46,858 nt of DNA from Pseudomonadota bacterium (GTDB taxonomy: Bacteria; Pseudomonadota; Gammaproteobacteria; Steroidobacterales; Steroidobacteraceae): contig JAEWAF010000068.1 of NCBI GenBank assembly GCA_023391815.1, forward strand, positions 1-46,858, in the 5' to 3' direction. Below, in pieces: positions 28,133 to 36,228 of this stretch (its first letter is position 1; each line of letters starts with the position of its first letter). A program made the position numbers and the translations under genes. The notes under the pieces were generated by a model. The model ran no database searches. It saw only the letters and a program-made list of their open reading frames with translations, and was not told the origin of the DNA.

Positions 28133-29011
28133 ATGGAGCGTCAGAAAAGGGGACTTCGAGTGATCCAAGCCAAGTATCGTAACCGCCTGCCCTTACCTCA
28201 GCCCGCCGTCGTGCACGTGCGCCGTTCCTATGCCGAGTGCCGTTACGGCCAGATACATCTGTCCACGGCTTACCCTTCGGGCGGCGGTTTCGACGAGCGT
28301 ACACCGGTTATCTGCCTGCATCACAGTGGCGGGTCGGGCCGGTTGTTCGCACCCATCCTGCGCGAGCTCGGGCATGACCGTAGCGTCTACGCGCCCGACC
28401 TGCCCGGCCATGGCAGCTCCGATCCGGCCACCAGCAAGGCGACGGTCGCCGACCTGGCCGCCGCGATCGGCGATTTCGTCGACAGTCTGCGTCTGCGCAG
28501 CGTCGATCTCGCCGGTTATCAGCTCGGTGCATTGGTTGCCGCCGAACTCGCTATCACGCGTCCGCAGATGATCCGTCGAGTGCTGCTGTGGGGCGTGCCG
28601 TCCTACTCCGCGCAGGATCGAGCCGCGCTTCTGCAGAATGTGCCTTCGCCGGGTTCTCGCGAAGACGGCAGCGACGTGGCTGAGGAATGGCGACGTACTC
28701 TCGAGCGCCGCGGACCGGGCGCGCCTATCGCTGCTTTGGCGGATGAGCTGAGCGATCGGCTGCGCGCTGGTGCGGCCGGTACTCGCGCGTTCACATCGAT
28801 GGTCGAGTACCCGACCTCGGAGCGCCTGCCGCTGGTCAAACAGTCGGCGCTGGTGCTGCGATTGAAGGACGAATTCTGGGAGCATTCGGGTCGGGCCCGC
28901 GCGTCGCTGCCGAACGGCTCGATGCTCGATCTGCCTGACTACGGCCAGGGCTTCCTGAGCGCGGCTCCCCAGCGCTTCACGTCCGTGGCCCGCGAATTCT
29001 ACGATCGCTAG
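28133..29011 (+). CDS. Alpha/beta-hydrolase-fold protein lacking the catalytic serine
   Basis: A 292-residue alpha/beta-hydrolase fold. The fold is clear: an oxyanion-type loop (ICLHHSGGSGRLF), a strand-turn YAPDLPGHGSSD and helix-rich cap segments. The nucleophile elbow, normally Gly-x-Ser-x-Gly, reads GYQLGA with Gln130 in place of Ser. The usual catalytic His near the C-terminus is also absent (LPDYGQGFL where GH is expected). Ordinary ester or amide hydrolysis is therefore unlikely. It could be a non-catalytic binding protein or use another chemistry. It diverges from the S9 peptidase gene with 220 bases between. The frame is intact, with coding character like its neighbours, so decay by mutation is not obvious. 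Confidence 0.8.
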   Translation: MERQKRGLRVIQAKYRNRLPLPQPAVVHVRRSYAECRYGQIHLSTAYPSGGGFDERTPVICLHHSGGSGRLFAPILRELGHDRSVYAPDLPGHGSSDPATSKATVADLAAAIGDFVDSLRLRSVDLAGYQLGALVAAELAITRPQMIRRVLLWGVPSYSAQDRAALLQNVPSPGSREDGSDVAEEWRRTLERRGPGAPIAALADELSDRLRAGAAGTRAFTSMVEYPTSERLPLVKQSALVLRLKDEFWEHSGRARASLPNGSMLDLPDYGQGFLSAAPQRFTSVAREFYDR

Positions 29012-29065
29012 TCAATTTCACGGACCGGCGCCGACCGGCGCTGGTCCGTTTCTCTGAGCCGAGCA

Positions 29066-29093
29066 TTTCACGCCGAGCGTTTCACGCCGAGCG
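29066..29093. repeat. 14-bp tandem duplication at the end of a membrane protein gene
   Basis: TTTCACGCCGAGCG occurs twice in direct succession (29066-29079 and 29080-29093). The second copy contains the stop codon of the minus-strand membrane protein gene. It looks like a recent slippage duplication. Confidence 0.8.
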
Positions 29094-29501
29094 CTCCCAA
29101 CTCCACGCGCACGCGAGGCCTGCGATCAGGCAAGTCATCGCCCAACGCGACGCCATCAGCGCCATCATCTTCGTGGACAAGCCGCGCTCCGGCGCAACGC
29201 TGATCCAGGCCGCGACCACCGCCGGCAGCGACACCGGCACCCAGCACAGCATCGCGAACGATACGCCCCGGATCCACCATGGCACGTCGACCACGGCCGC
29301 CAAGCCCCAGCTGAGCCAGAACAACAGCCCGAGCCCGCTGCCGCAGATCAAATGCAGAAACGCGTCGGTGAATGTCACCGAGCTGATGTGCGTGCCGCGC
29401 GAGCGAATCAGCTCATAAACGGAATACAGCACCGAGTGAGCCAGCACAGCGACCAGCCCGCTGAGGCTGCCCATGATCAGCAGATAACTCAGTTCCACCA
29501 T
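29082..29501 (-). CDS. Small integral membrane protein of unknown function
   Basis: A 139-residue protein, not recognised. It has about four hydrophobic helices (LSYLLIMGSLSGLVAVLAH, LICGSGLGLLFWLSWGLAAV, GVSFAMLCWVPVSLPAVVA and a C-terminal one), so it is an inner-membrane protein. It starts ten bases after the stop of the Tat-type aminotransferase gene, so the two are probably one transcript. A 14-bp tandem duplication covers its stop codon. Function cannot be assigned. Confidence 0.65.
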   Translation of the reverse strand: MVELSYLLIMGSLSGLVAVLAHSVLYSVYELIRSRGTHISSVTFTDAFLHLICGSGLGLLFWLSWGLAAVVDVPWWIRGVSFAMLCWVPVSLPAVVAAWISVAPERGLSTKMMALMASRWAMTCLIAGLACAWSWERSA

Positions 29502-29511
29502 GATCGAAAGC

Positions 29512-30837
29512 CTAGCGCAGCACTTGTTGTAGACCCGCGAACAGCTTGTCTACTTCGTCGTGCGTGTTGAAAGCGTGCAGAGAGATGCGCACGGCGCCTT
29601 CGCTCTTGCCGGGCCACTGCAGGTCTCGTGCGAAAACGCGATGACCACGCACCAATCCGAGTGTGATGTCGGATGCCAGGCGTCCGGGAACGTGGAACGC
29701 GAGGATGCCGCCCCACGAGCCGGGACGATTCGATGTCAGCACCTCGACGCCGGGCAGCTGCTGCAAACGAAGCCGTGCATAGATCGTCAGCTCGCGAATG
29801 CGCGCTTCGATCCGGCTGCGCAGCACTTGCTGATGAAACTCTAGCGCCACTTCGGAGCCGCGCAACGGCGCCCAACACAGCGGCACGATGTTCCCTAACT
29901 TATGCAAGGCCGCCGGCGCGCCCACGTGACCGTTCGATTGCGTCGGCGTGATGACCGGCGGCGATGCATCGACGCCGCGTGGGTGCGAGGGCCAGATGCG
30001 ATCGAGCATGTCCCGACGCACATACAACATGCCGGTGCCGTTGCTGCCGCCGAGCCACTTGTGAAACGACGTGCCGTAGAAATCGCAGCCCAGATCGCGC
30101 AGCTGGAAATCCAGCATGCCCACCGCCTGCGCGCCGTCGACGATGCTGATCAAGTTGCGCTGACGGGCGAGCTGACACAGCTCCGCGACCGGCATCAATG
30201 TTCCGTCCGCGTACTGGACGTGTGAGAACATGATTGCCTTGGTGCGATCGGTGATAGCGCCGGCGAACGAGCCGACGGCCTGCTCGGGGCCAGTGAGCGG
30301 CGCTGGCACATCGATCTGTTTGACCACGATGCCTCGGCGTCTCGCAAGCAACAGCCACGGACTGAGGATGGCGGGGTGTTCGCGATTCGTGGTGACGATC
30401 TCGTCACCCGCGTTCAGATCGAGACCGTTCGCGACGATGGCGAGGGCTTCGCCGGTGCCGCGGGTGAACACGATCTCGTCCGCGTCGCAACCGATGAAGC
30501 CGCCGAACGCGGTCGCCATGCGCGTGCTCTCGACGCTCCACTGAGCCTCGCCGAAGGAGGCGACGTTCAGGCTTTGCGAATCGCGCACTCGATATTCGGT
30601 GGCCATCGCGGCCCGCAGCGTCGGGCCGGCGCTGGCGACGTCCAGATACGTTCGTTGCAGGTCCAGCACCGGCTGAGTGCGAAACCACTGCCATAACTCC
30701 TTGGTCGTGGCCGGCATGCTGGTGATGGGCTGGGCGAGGGCAGGCGCCGAGCTGCCGAGGGCGGCGGCGCCCAGCGATGTCATCAAGGAGGAGGCAAGCA
30801 AATCGCGGCGGGAAAGGCGGGTGGTCGAATCGTTCAT
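29512..30837 (-). CDS. Tat-exported class V aminotransferase-like PLP enzyme
   Basis: A 441-residue pyridoxal-phosphate enzyme of the class V aminotransferase / isopenicillin N epimerase (CefD) group. The N-terminus carries a twin-arginine signal (LSRRDLLASSLM, then an Ala-rich hydrophobic core and ALA). PLP Lys260 is in TSFHKWLGG, with the expected upstream Asp in SIVDGAQAVG and TRGTGEAL in the phosphate-binding region. A Tat signal suits a cofactor enzyme folded before export; PvdN of pseudomonads is a known periplasmic relative. No pyoverdine genes are near, so the substrate is unknown. The start at 30837 directly precedes the Tat motif. It diverges from ilvA with 83 bases between and is followed by a small membrane protein gene. 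Confidence 0.88.
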   Translation of the reverse strand: MNDSTTRLSRRDLLASSLMTSLGAAALGSSAPALAQPITSMPATTKELWQWFRTQPVLDLQRTYLDVASAGPTLRAAMATEYRVRDSQSLNVASFGEAQWSVESTRMATAFGGFIGCDADEIVFTRGTGEALAIVANGLDLNAGDEIVTTNREHPAILSPWLLLARRRGIVVKQIDVPAPLTGPEQAVGSFAGAITDRTKAIMFSHVQYADGTLMPVAELCQLARQRNLISIVDGAQAVGMLDFQLRDLGCDFYGTSFHKWLGGSNGTGMLYVRRDMLDRIWPSHPRGVDASPPVITPTQSNGHVGAPAALHKLGNIVPLCWAPLRGSEVALEFHQQVLRSRIEARIRELTIYARLRLQQLPGVEVLTSNRPGSWGGILAFHVPGRLASDITLGLVRGHRVFARDLQWPGKSEGAVRISLHAFNTHDEVDKLFAGLQQVLR

Positions 30838-30920
30838 GCGGACATTCAGATGGATGAGTCGGCGGTCCTGACTGGGGTGCGCGGCGCGCATTATTGCAGG
30901 AATGCGGTATCCTGACCTGC

Positions 30921-32441
30921 ATGTCCCACGATTACCTGGAACGTATTCTCAAAGCGCGCGTCTATGACGTCGCCATCGCCACTCCGCTCGACGCGGCACC
31001 GCGGCTCAGCCGCCGGTTGGGCAACAGCATTCTCTTCAAGCGAGAGGATCTGCAGCCGGTGTTCTCGTTCAAGATTCGGGGCGCTTACAACAAGATCGCG
31101 CACCTGTCGGAAACGGCCGCCAAGCGCGGCGTGATCTGCGCCTCCGCCGGTAATCATGCTCAGGGCGTGGCGCTGGCCGCCAAGCGTCGCGGCATTCCGG
31201 CGACGATCGTCATGCCCCAGACGACGCCGCAGATCAAGGTGCAGGCCGTATTGGATCACGGCGCCGAGGTGGTGCTTCATGGCGACGATTACGATCAGGC
31301 CTACGAGCATGCGATGAAGGTGATGAGCGAGCGCCAGCTGGCGTTCATTCATCCGTTCGACGATCCGGACGTGATCGCCGGTCAGGGCACTATCGGCATG
31401 GAGCTGTTGCGCCAGTGCGCGGGCGAGCAGATCGACGCCATTTTCATCGCGGTCGGCGGCGGCGGTCTGATCGCCGGGGTCGCGGCGTACGTGAAGTATC
31501 TGTTTCCGAAGATCAAGATCATCGGCGTCGAGCCCGACGATGCGGACGCGATGTCCAGGTCGCTGCAGGCGGGCAAGCGGGTCACGTTGGATCGCGTGGG
31601 TATCTTTGCCGACGGCGTCGCCGTGCGACGTGTCGGCGAAGAAACGTTTCGCCTGGCGCGTGAGTACGTCGATGAAGTCATCCTGGTCAGCACGGATGAG
31701 ATCTGCGCGGCGATGCAGGACATCTTCGAGGAGAACCGCACGATCGTGGAGCCCTCGGGTGCGCTGTCGGTCGCCGGTATCAAACGTTACGTGCAGCGTG
31801 AGCAGTGTCGGGATCGGACGTTCATCTCGATCAACTGCGGCGCCAATGTGAATTTCGATCGCCTGCGTCATGTCGCCGAGCGAGCCGACATCGGTGGTCA
31901 GCGCGAGGCGCTGATCTCGGTGGAGATCCCGGAAGTGAAGGGTAGCTTCCTGCGCTTCTGTGAAGCGCTCGGCCGGCGCAGCATCACTGAATTCAACTAT
32001 CGCTACAGCGACACTGCTTCCGCGCAGTTGTTCGTCGGTCTGGGGTTGAGCGACGGTCGGCGTGAGAAAGAGGCGGTCATCAAGTCGCTGAAGGACACGG
32101 GTTACACCGTGCACGACATGAGCGATAACGAAGTCGCCAAGCTGCACGTCCGCTACATGATCGGCGGCCACGCCCGCGGCCTCGACAATGAACGCCTGTT
32201 CCGCTTCGAATTCCCCGAGCGCCCCGGCGCGCTGCTCAAGTTCCTCAACGCCATCGGCACCCGCTGGAACATCACGCTCTTCCACTACCGCAACCACGGC
32301 TCCGACTACGGCCGCGTCCTGGTCGGCGTCCAGATCCCGCCGTCCGAAAGCACCGAGTTCGACTTGCACGTCCGCGAGCTGAAATACGTGTACGCCGAGG
32401 AAACGGACAATTCGGCGTACAAGATGTTCTTGGGTGGATGA
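30921..32441 (+). CDS. ilvA: Threonine dehydratase, biosynthetic
   Basis: A 506-residue PLP enzyme converting threonine to 2-oxobutyrate and ammonia, the first step of isoleucine synthesis. PLP Lys51 is in FSFKIRGAYNK. The phosphate-binding loop SAGNHAQG and glycine cluster AVGGGGLIAG are present. The C-terminal third holds two ACT-like regulatory repeats (around ALISVEIPEVKGSFL and FRFEFPERPGALLKFL), as in isoleucine-inhibited enzymes such as E. coli IlvA (514 residues). The start at 30921 fits the family N-terminus. Its product feeds the acetolactate synthase encoded at 10.8-13.4 kb. A nucleotidyltransferase gene follows after only six bases. Confidence 0.95.
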   Translation: MSHDYLERILKARVYDVAIATPLDAAPRLSRRLGNSILFKREDLQPVFSFKIRGAYNKIAHLSETAAKRGVICASAGNHAQGVALAAKRRGIPATIVMPQTTPQIKVQAVLDHGAEVVLHGDDYDQAYEHAMKVMSERQLAFIHPFDDPDVIAGQGTIGMELLRQCAGEQIDAIFIAVGGGGLIAGVAAYVKYLFPKIKIIGVEPDDADAMSRSLQAGKRVTLDRVGIFADGVAVRRVGEETFRLAREYVDEVILVSTDEICAAMQDIFEENRTIVEPSGALSVAGIKRYVQREQCRDRTFISINCGANVNFDRLRHVAERADIGGQREALISVEIPEVKGSFLRFCEALGRRSITEFNYRYSDTASAQLFVGLGLSDGRREKEAVIKSLKDTGYTVHDMSDNEVAKLHVRYMIGGHARGLDNERLFRFEFPERPGALLKFLNAIGTRWNITLFHYRNHGSDYGRVLVGVQIPPSESTEFDLHVRELKYVYAEETDNSAYKMFLGG

Positions 32442-32447
32442 AAGACA

Positions 32448-32987
32448 ATGGCGGCGCCAGTCTCCCGTCTCGGAAGACAGATCGCCGAAGTCACGACGGC
32501 GCTGCGGGCTATCCATGCGCAGTTCGCGTTGATCGGCGGCCTGGCGTTGGCGTCGCATAACGTGGTGAGAGCCACCCAGGATGTCGATTTGCTAGTCGAC
32601 GCGGATCGAGCCGACGAGGTTCATGCCGCCATGTCGAGTCTTGGCTATGACTGCCTGCATCGGAGTGCCGAGGCGGGAAATTATTCGCGCAAGGATGAGC
32701 GGGTGGACTTCCTGTATGCGAGCCGGTCCATAGCTCGTCGGTTGCTCGGTGGCGCCAAAGAGGTAAAGACCTCCTTTGGCGACCTGCGTGTCATCAGCAC
32801 TGAGGGGCTGATCGGTTTCAAACTCCAGGGATGGGTCAACGACCCGCGCCGTACGCGCGATATGGAAGATATCCGCGCATTATTGCGCGCTAACCGAAGC
32901 ACTGTGGATATGAAGGAAGTGCGCGAGTACTTCCAGCTGTTCGACCGTATGGAGTTGTTCGATGAGCTCCTCCGAGAAATCGACTGA
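32448..32987 (+). CDS. Nucleotidyltransferase-fold protein (AbiEii/MNT-like)
   Basis: A 179-residue protein with a nucleotidyltransferase-type core: FALIGGLALASHNVVRATQD followed by VDLLVDADR, matching the pattern GG-hydrophobic, R-x-T-x-D-[VIL]-D of the AbiEii-like and related families. A conserved C-terminal part includes GFKLQGWVNDPRRTRDMEDI. Such proteins occur as toxins of type IV-like pairs, or as RNA- or drug-modifying enzymes. The start has no strong Shine-Dalgarno but lies six bases after ilvA, suggesting read-through. Its 3' end overlaps a 60-residue gene by 26 bases. Whether the pair is a toxin-antitoxin module is inference. Confidence 0.78.
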   Translation: MAAPVSRLGRQIAEVTTALRAIHAQFALIGGLALASHNVVRATQDVDLLVDADRADEVHAAMSSLGYDCLHRSAEAGNYSRKDERVDFLYASRSIARRLLGGAKEVKTSFGDLRVISTEGLIGFKLQGWVNDPRRTRDMEDIRALLRANRSTVDMKEVREYFQLFDRMELFDELLREID

Positions 32988-33144
32988 CGCGCCCATCGTT
33001 GCGGAAGGCGGCGTTGCTGCGCCAGTGGCCGCGCCGGCCGATCCGTTTCAGGCGCTGGACGACCTGATGGCCGTGGTCGAGGAGTTGTGTCCGGTGTGGC
33101 CGTCGCGGCCGATCTTCACTAACGAATCCAAGAACCGGCTGTAA
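32962..33144 (+). CDS. Small acidic protein overlapping the nucleotidyltransferase gene
   Basis: A 60-residue protein, not recognised. It has an Ala/Pro-rich N-terminus and a C-terminal segment that looks conserved-like in composition (FQALDDLMAVVEELCPVWP, then a short basic tail ending in NRL). The ATG lies inside the preceding gene with a 26-base overlap, a typical coupling arrangement. The tail-end Cys-Pro-x-Trp-Pro is notable. It could be the partner or antitoxin of the nucleotidyltransferase. Gene reality rests on the overlap, the intact frame and the non-random C-terminus. Confidence 0.6.
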   Translation: MSSSEKSTDAPIVAEGGVAAPVAAPADPFQALDDLMAVVEELCPVWPSRPIFTNESKNRL

Positions 33145-33165
33145 CCAAGCCGAGCTCGGTGCCGT

Positions 33166-35832
33166 CTACTCGGCGGCTCCGAGGCTGGCTATCGCTTCTT
33201 TCGTTCTCTTCGTGATCGCCGCGTCTTCGCCTTGAGCTTTGGCGAGGATCGGGTAGCTGGCGCGCAGCAGTGGGGCGGCGGCGGACGGGCGGTTTTGGGC
33301 GAGGAGGGTGCGGCCGAGGGAGCTGTTGATGGCGGCGAGTTGCGGGCTGTCGGCGGCGAGAGATTTGGTGGCGATCCGGGAAGCTCGTCGCAACGTTTGT
33401 TCCGCTTCCTTCAGGCGACCTTGTTCGAGCTGAGCTCGGCCGAGGCCGGAGAGGGCAGAGGCGGCGAAGGGATGATCGGCCGGGAGAGTGGCACCGTAGA
33501 TGGCGAGCGCGGCGTTGAAGTCCTGCTCGGCGCGAGCCGGATTGCCGGCGTCCACGTGCACCAGGCCGAGATTCACCAGATCATGCCCGACGTAAGGATG
33601 CTGCTCCCCTCGCGCTTTGCGATCCAGATCGACCACGCGAACCAACACTTGCTCGGCCTGCGCCAGATTGCCACGACGGTGCAGGAACCGACCGTAGTTG
33701 GCGCTGGCATCCAACGTCATCGGATGCGCCTCGCCCAATACCTTGCCCAGAATTTGCAGCGCCTCGGTATAGAGCCCCGCGGCTTCATCCAGCTTCCCGA
33801 GCGACTGTGAAGTGAACGCGAGGTTCAGCACATGAATGCCCACTTGCGGATGGTCGTTGCCGAGCGCCTGCCGGTCGATATCCAACGCCGCGCGAAACAA
33901 AGTGGCCGCGCGCTCGAAGTCATTGCGATAGGTGTACAGCCCGGCCAGCTCGTTCATCACCGAGGCGGCGGCTGAAGTGCGGTCCTGATGGTGGTGACGA
34001 TAAATGGCGAGGCTGTCGTTGAAGTACCGCTCCGCTTGATCTAGATCGCCACGCAGTTGCGCCAGCCGACCTTGGGCAAGCAATGTCGGCGCGAGGGACA
34101 CCGCGTCGGCCCCCAACAATTCCTTCTGCATGGCCAGCGCCGTATCGAGCTGCTCCGAGCAAGTGTCCAGCTGACCTCGCTCGCACAACGCAGTGCCGAG
34201 TGCCGCGCGCGCCTGCGCGACCTCGGGATGGCGCTCGCCGTGAATCCGGATGCGTGAGTCCAGTGCATCCTTCAACAGCTCCACCGAGCTTTCATGCAAT
34301 CCCATGCTCCCGTAGACACGTCCGATCGTTCCCAGCAGCGTGGCCCGCGTTTCGGGCTGATCGTTGAGACCGAATCGAATCCGCCGTGCGCCGATGTCGA
34401 GCATCTCGCGTGCCGTCACCTGATTCCCGCGACTTCGCGATGGATCGGACAGCTCGAACAACTCCACGAGAAACGACGAAATCTGTTCGGCGCGTGTACG
34501 CTCGGCCGTCGCGACATCGCGTTCCTCCGCAATCTTCCGCGCCTGGATATAAGTGACCACGGAGAACGCGGCGAGCGTAACGACCACCAGAACGCCCGCG
34601 GCGACCGCCAGTGCGTGACGCTTGACGAACTTGCCGGTTCGATAAATCCACGTGTCACTGGTGGCGAGAACCGGCTGCCCGGACAAGTGATGTTCCAGGT
34701 CCTTCGCCAGTTGCTCCGCGGAGGCGTAGCGACGCTCCGGATCCTTCCGCATCGACATGCCGATGATGTTGTCGAGGTCGCCGCGCAGCTGCCTCCGCAA
34801 ACGCGCGGAAGTGGTCGAGCGATGCGCGGCGAGGTCGGCCATCAGCTCCGGCGACTCGTCCATGACGCGCGCGACCATCGCGCTCGGCGGCAACGCCTCC
34901 TGCTCGCAGACGATCCGCTCCATGTCGGTGAGGCTGGTGCCCACCAGTTGGAACGGCCGGCGTCCGCACAACAATTCGTACATCAATACGCCCAGAACGT
35001 AGATGTCGCTGGCGGTCGTGATGACGTCGCCACGCACCTGCTCGGGACTCGCATGTGCGGGCGTCATCACCCTGTATTCGAAATGAGTGACGGCCAGCGT
35101 GTGGGCCGAGTGGCGCGAATCGAGCAGCTTCGCGATCCCGAAATCCAGCAGCTTGGGCACGCCGTCCGGGGTGATCAGGATGTTGTTGGGCTTCAGGTCC
35201 CGATGCACGATCAGGTTCTGATGCGCGTAGTGGACCGCGCCGCAGATCGTTCGCAGCAGCTGCAAGCGAGCTTCCACGGACAGCCGCCGACGGTCGCAAT
35301 AAGTGTCGATCGGCTCGCCGTCGATGTACTCCATGACCAGATACGGCGTGCCATCCGGCGCGCGACCGCCGTCGAGCAGGCGCGCGATGTTGGGGTGCTG
35401 TAGCGTCGCGAGGATCTGCCGCTCCATGCGCAGCCGGCTTTGAATCTGGGGCGAGAACAGCCCGCCGCGCACGATCTTCAGCGCGACTCGCTGCTGATAC
35501 TCATCGTCGGCGCGTTCGGCCAGGTACACGTCGCCCATGCCGCCGGAGCCGAGCTTGCGCACGATGCGATAGCGGCCCAGCAGCTGGCCTTCCAGCGATT
35601 CCAGTGGCGACGCTCGACTACTCTCACCGGCGGCGACTTCATCCCAGAAACCCTGCTCCTGGGCCGCCTTCTCGCCGAGCGCGTCACCGAGCGCCTGCAA
35701 TACATGCGACAGCAATGTTTCATCGGCCCCGCACGCACGGCGCACGTAGTCGCCCCGGTCCCGCGTGTCCAGTCCACGTGCGTGCGCGACGATGGTCGTG
35801 ACTTGTTCGTTGATGTTCTTGCCGTTTTCCAT
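33166..35832 (-). CDS. Membrane Ser/Thr protein kinase with periplasmic TPR repeats
   Basis: An 888-residue Hanks-type kinase. After an N-terminal helical region, the kinase domain (about 87-370) has the glycine loop LGSGGMGDVYL, Lys in RVALKIV, catalytic HRDLKPNNIL, DFG in LLDFGIAKLL and the APE-like segment HASPEQVRG. One membrane helix follows at about 404-428 (LAVAAGVLVVVTLAAFSVVT), then many TPRs of the type found in kinesin light chain (HPQVGIHVLNLAFTSQSLGK and others). In related bacteria this kinase type is often encoded beside an ECF sigma factor; none adjoins here. All catalytic motifs are intact. Convergent with the small gene at 32962. Probable role: phosphorylating cytoplasmic targets in response to an envelope signal. 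Confidence 0.93.
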   Translation of the reverse strand: MENGKNINEQVTTIVAHARGLDTRDRGDYVRRACGADETLLSHVLQALGDALGEKAAQEQGFWDEVAAGESSRASPLESLEGQLLGRYRIVRKLGSGGMGDVYLAERADDEYQQRVALKIVRGGLFSPQIQSRLRMERQILATLQHPNIARLLDGGRAPDGTPYLVMEYIDGEPIDTYCDRRRLSVEARLQLLRTICGAVHYAHQNLIVHRDLKPNNILITPDGVPKLLDFGIAKLLDSRHSAHTLAVTHFEYRVMTPAHASPEQVRGDVITTASDIYVLGVLMYELLCGRRPFQLVGTSLTDMERIVCEQEALPPSAMVARVMDESPELMADLAAHRSTTSARLRRQLRGDLDNIIGMSMRKDPERRYASAEQLAKDLEHHLSGQPVLATSDTWIYRTGKFVKRHALAVAAGVLVVVTLAAFSVVTYIQARKIAEERDVATAERTRAEQISSFLVELFELSDPSRSRGNQVTAREMLDIGARRIRFGLNDQPETRATLLGTIGRVYGSMGLHESSVELLKDALDSRIRIHGERHPEVAQARAALGTALCERGQLDTCSEQLDTALAMQKELLGADAVSLAPTLLAQGRLAQLRGDLDQAERYFNDSLAIYRHHHQDRTSAAASVMNELAGLYTYRNDFERAATLFRAALDIDRQALGNDHPQVGIHVLNLAFTSQSLGKLDEAAGLYTEALQILGKVLGEAHPMTLDASANYGRFLHRRGNLAQAEQVLVRVVDLDRKARGEQHPYVGHDLVNLGLVHVDAGNPARAEQDFNAALAIYGATLPADHPFAASALSGLGRAQLEQGRLKEAEQTLRRASRIATKSLAADSPQLAAINSSLGRTLLAQNRPSAAAPLLRASYPILAKAQGEDAAITKRTKEAIASLGAAE

Positions 35833-35880
35833 CGAGCGCCATCATGCATCAGCAGGCTGTCACCGTGTAATATTGTCAGG

Positions 35881-35895
35881 CACGTGAATAACGTG
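35881..35895. promoter_or_regulatory. Inverted repeat in the kinase/lysine-rich gene divergent region
   Basis: CACGT-GAATA-ACGTG, perfect five-base arms, between the kinase start (35832, minus) and the lysine-rich gene (35946, plus). Position and symmetry suit an operator controlling one or both genes; the factor is unknown. Confidence 0.35.
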
Positions 35896-35945
35896 ACACA
35901 TCACTGAAAATTGACTGACGTTGGGACTAACCCGAAAGGTACATC

Positions 35946-36098
35946 ATGGCAACGAAGCGTAAGGCGAGCAAAAAGGCCGGCAAGAAAAAAGCCACCAAGA
36001 AGAGCGTGGGCGCGAAGAAGGTGAGCAAGAAGAAGGTCGGCAAGAAGAAGGCCGGCAAGGCCGGCGCGACCGTGGTTCGCACGCCGCAAAAGAACTGA
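35946..36098 (+). CDS. Small lysine-rich, histone H1-like protein
   Basis: A 50-residue gene that is easily missed because of its length. It contains 19 Lys and 2 Arg, arranged as KK/KKK blocks separated by Ala, Gly, Ser and Val (for example KKAGKKKATKKS and SKKKVGKKKAGK), ending TVVRTPQKN. This resembles C-terminal tails of eukaryotic H1 and bacterial Lys/Ala-rich nucleoid proteins, so non-specific nucleic-acid binding is likely. Support for a real gene: ATG with AAAGGT about six bases upstream, an intact frame, and a 9-bp stem-loop directly after the stop. The name of the homologous family, if any, is unknown to me. Confidence 0.75.
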   Translation: MATKRKASKKAGKKKATKKSVGAKKVSKKKVGKKKAGKAGATVVRTPQKN

Positions 36099-36106
36099 TC
36101 GAATGC

Positions 36107-36132
36107 AGGGACGGCGGCAAGCGGCCGTCCCT
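36107..36132 (+). terminator. Stem-loop after the lysine-rich gene
   Basis: AGGGACGGC / GCCGTCCCT, a nine-base perfect stem with an eight-base loop, nine bases after the stop codon at 36096-36098. Only TTG follows, so it is a weak or factor-assisted terminator. Confidence 0.5.
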
Positions 36133-36228
36133 TGCGACCTGCAGCCGGTACCTCCATGTACCGGCGTTCGCGCCGGCAGAGGCGAGTCGCCTCGAAGCTG
36201 CACCGGCGCTCACCCGGACTGTCATTTC

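Noticed and set aside
30891..32558. Minus-strand frame (555 codons) opposite ilvA
   Set aside because: Antisense to ilvA with no recognisable domain.
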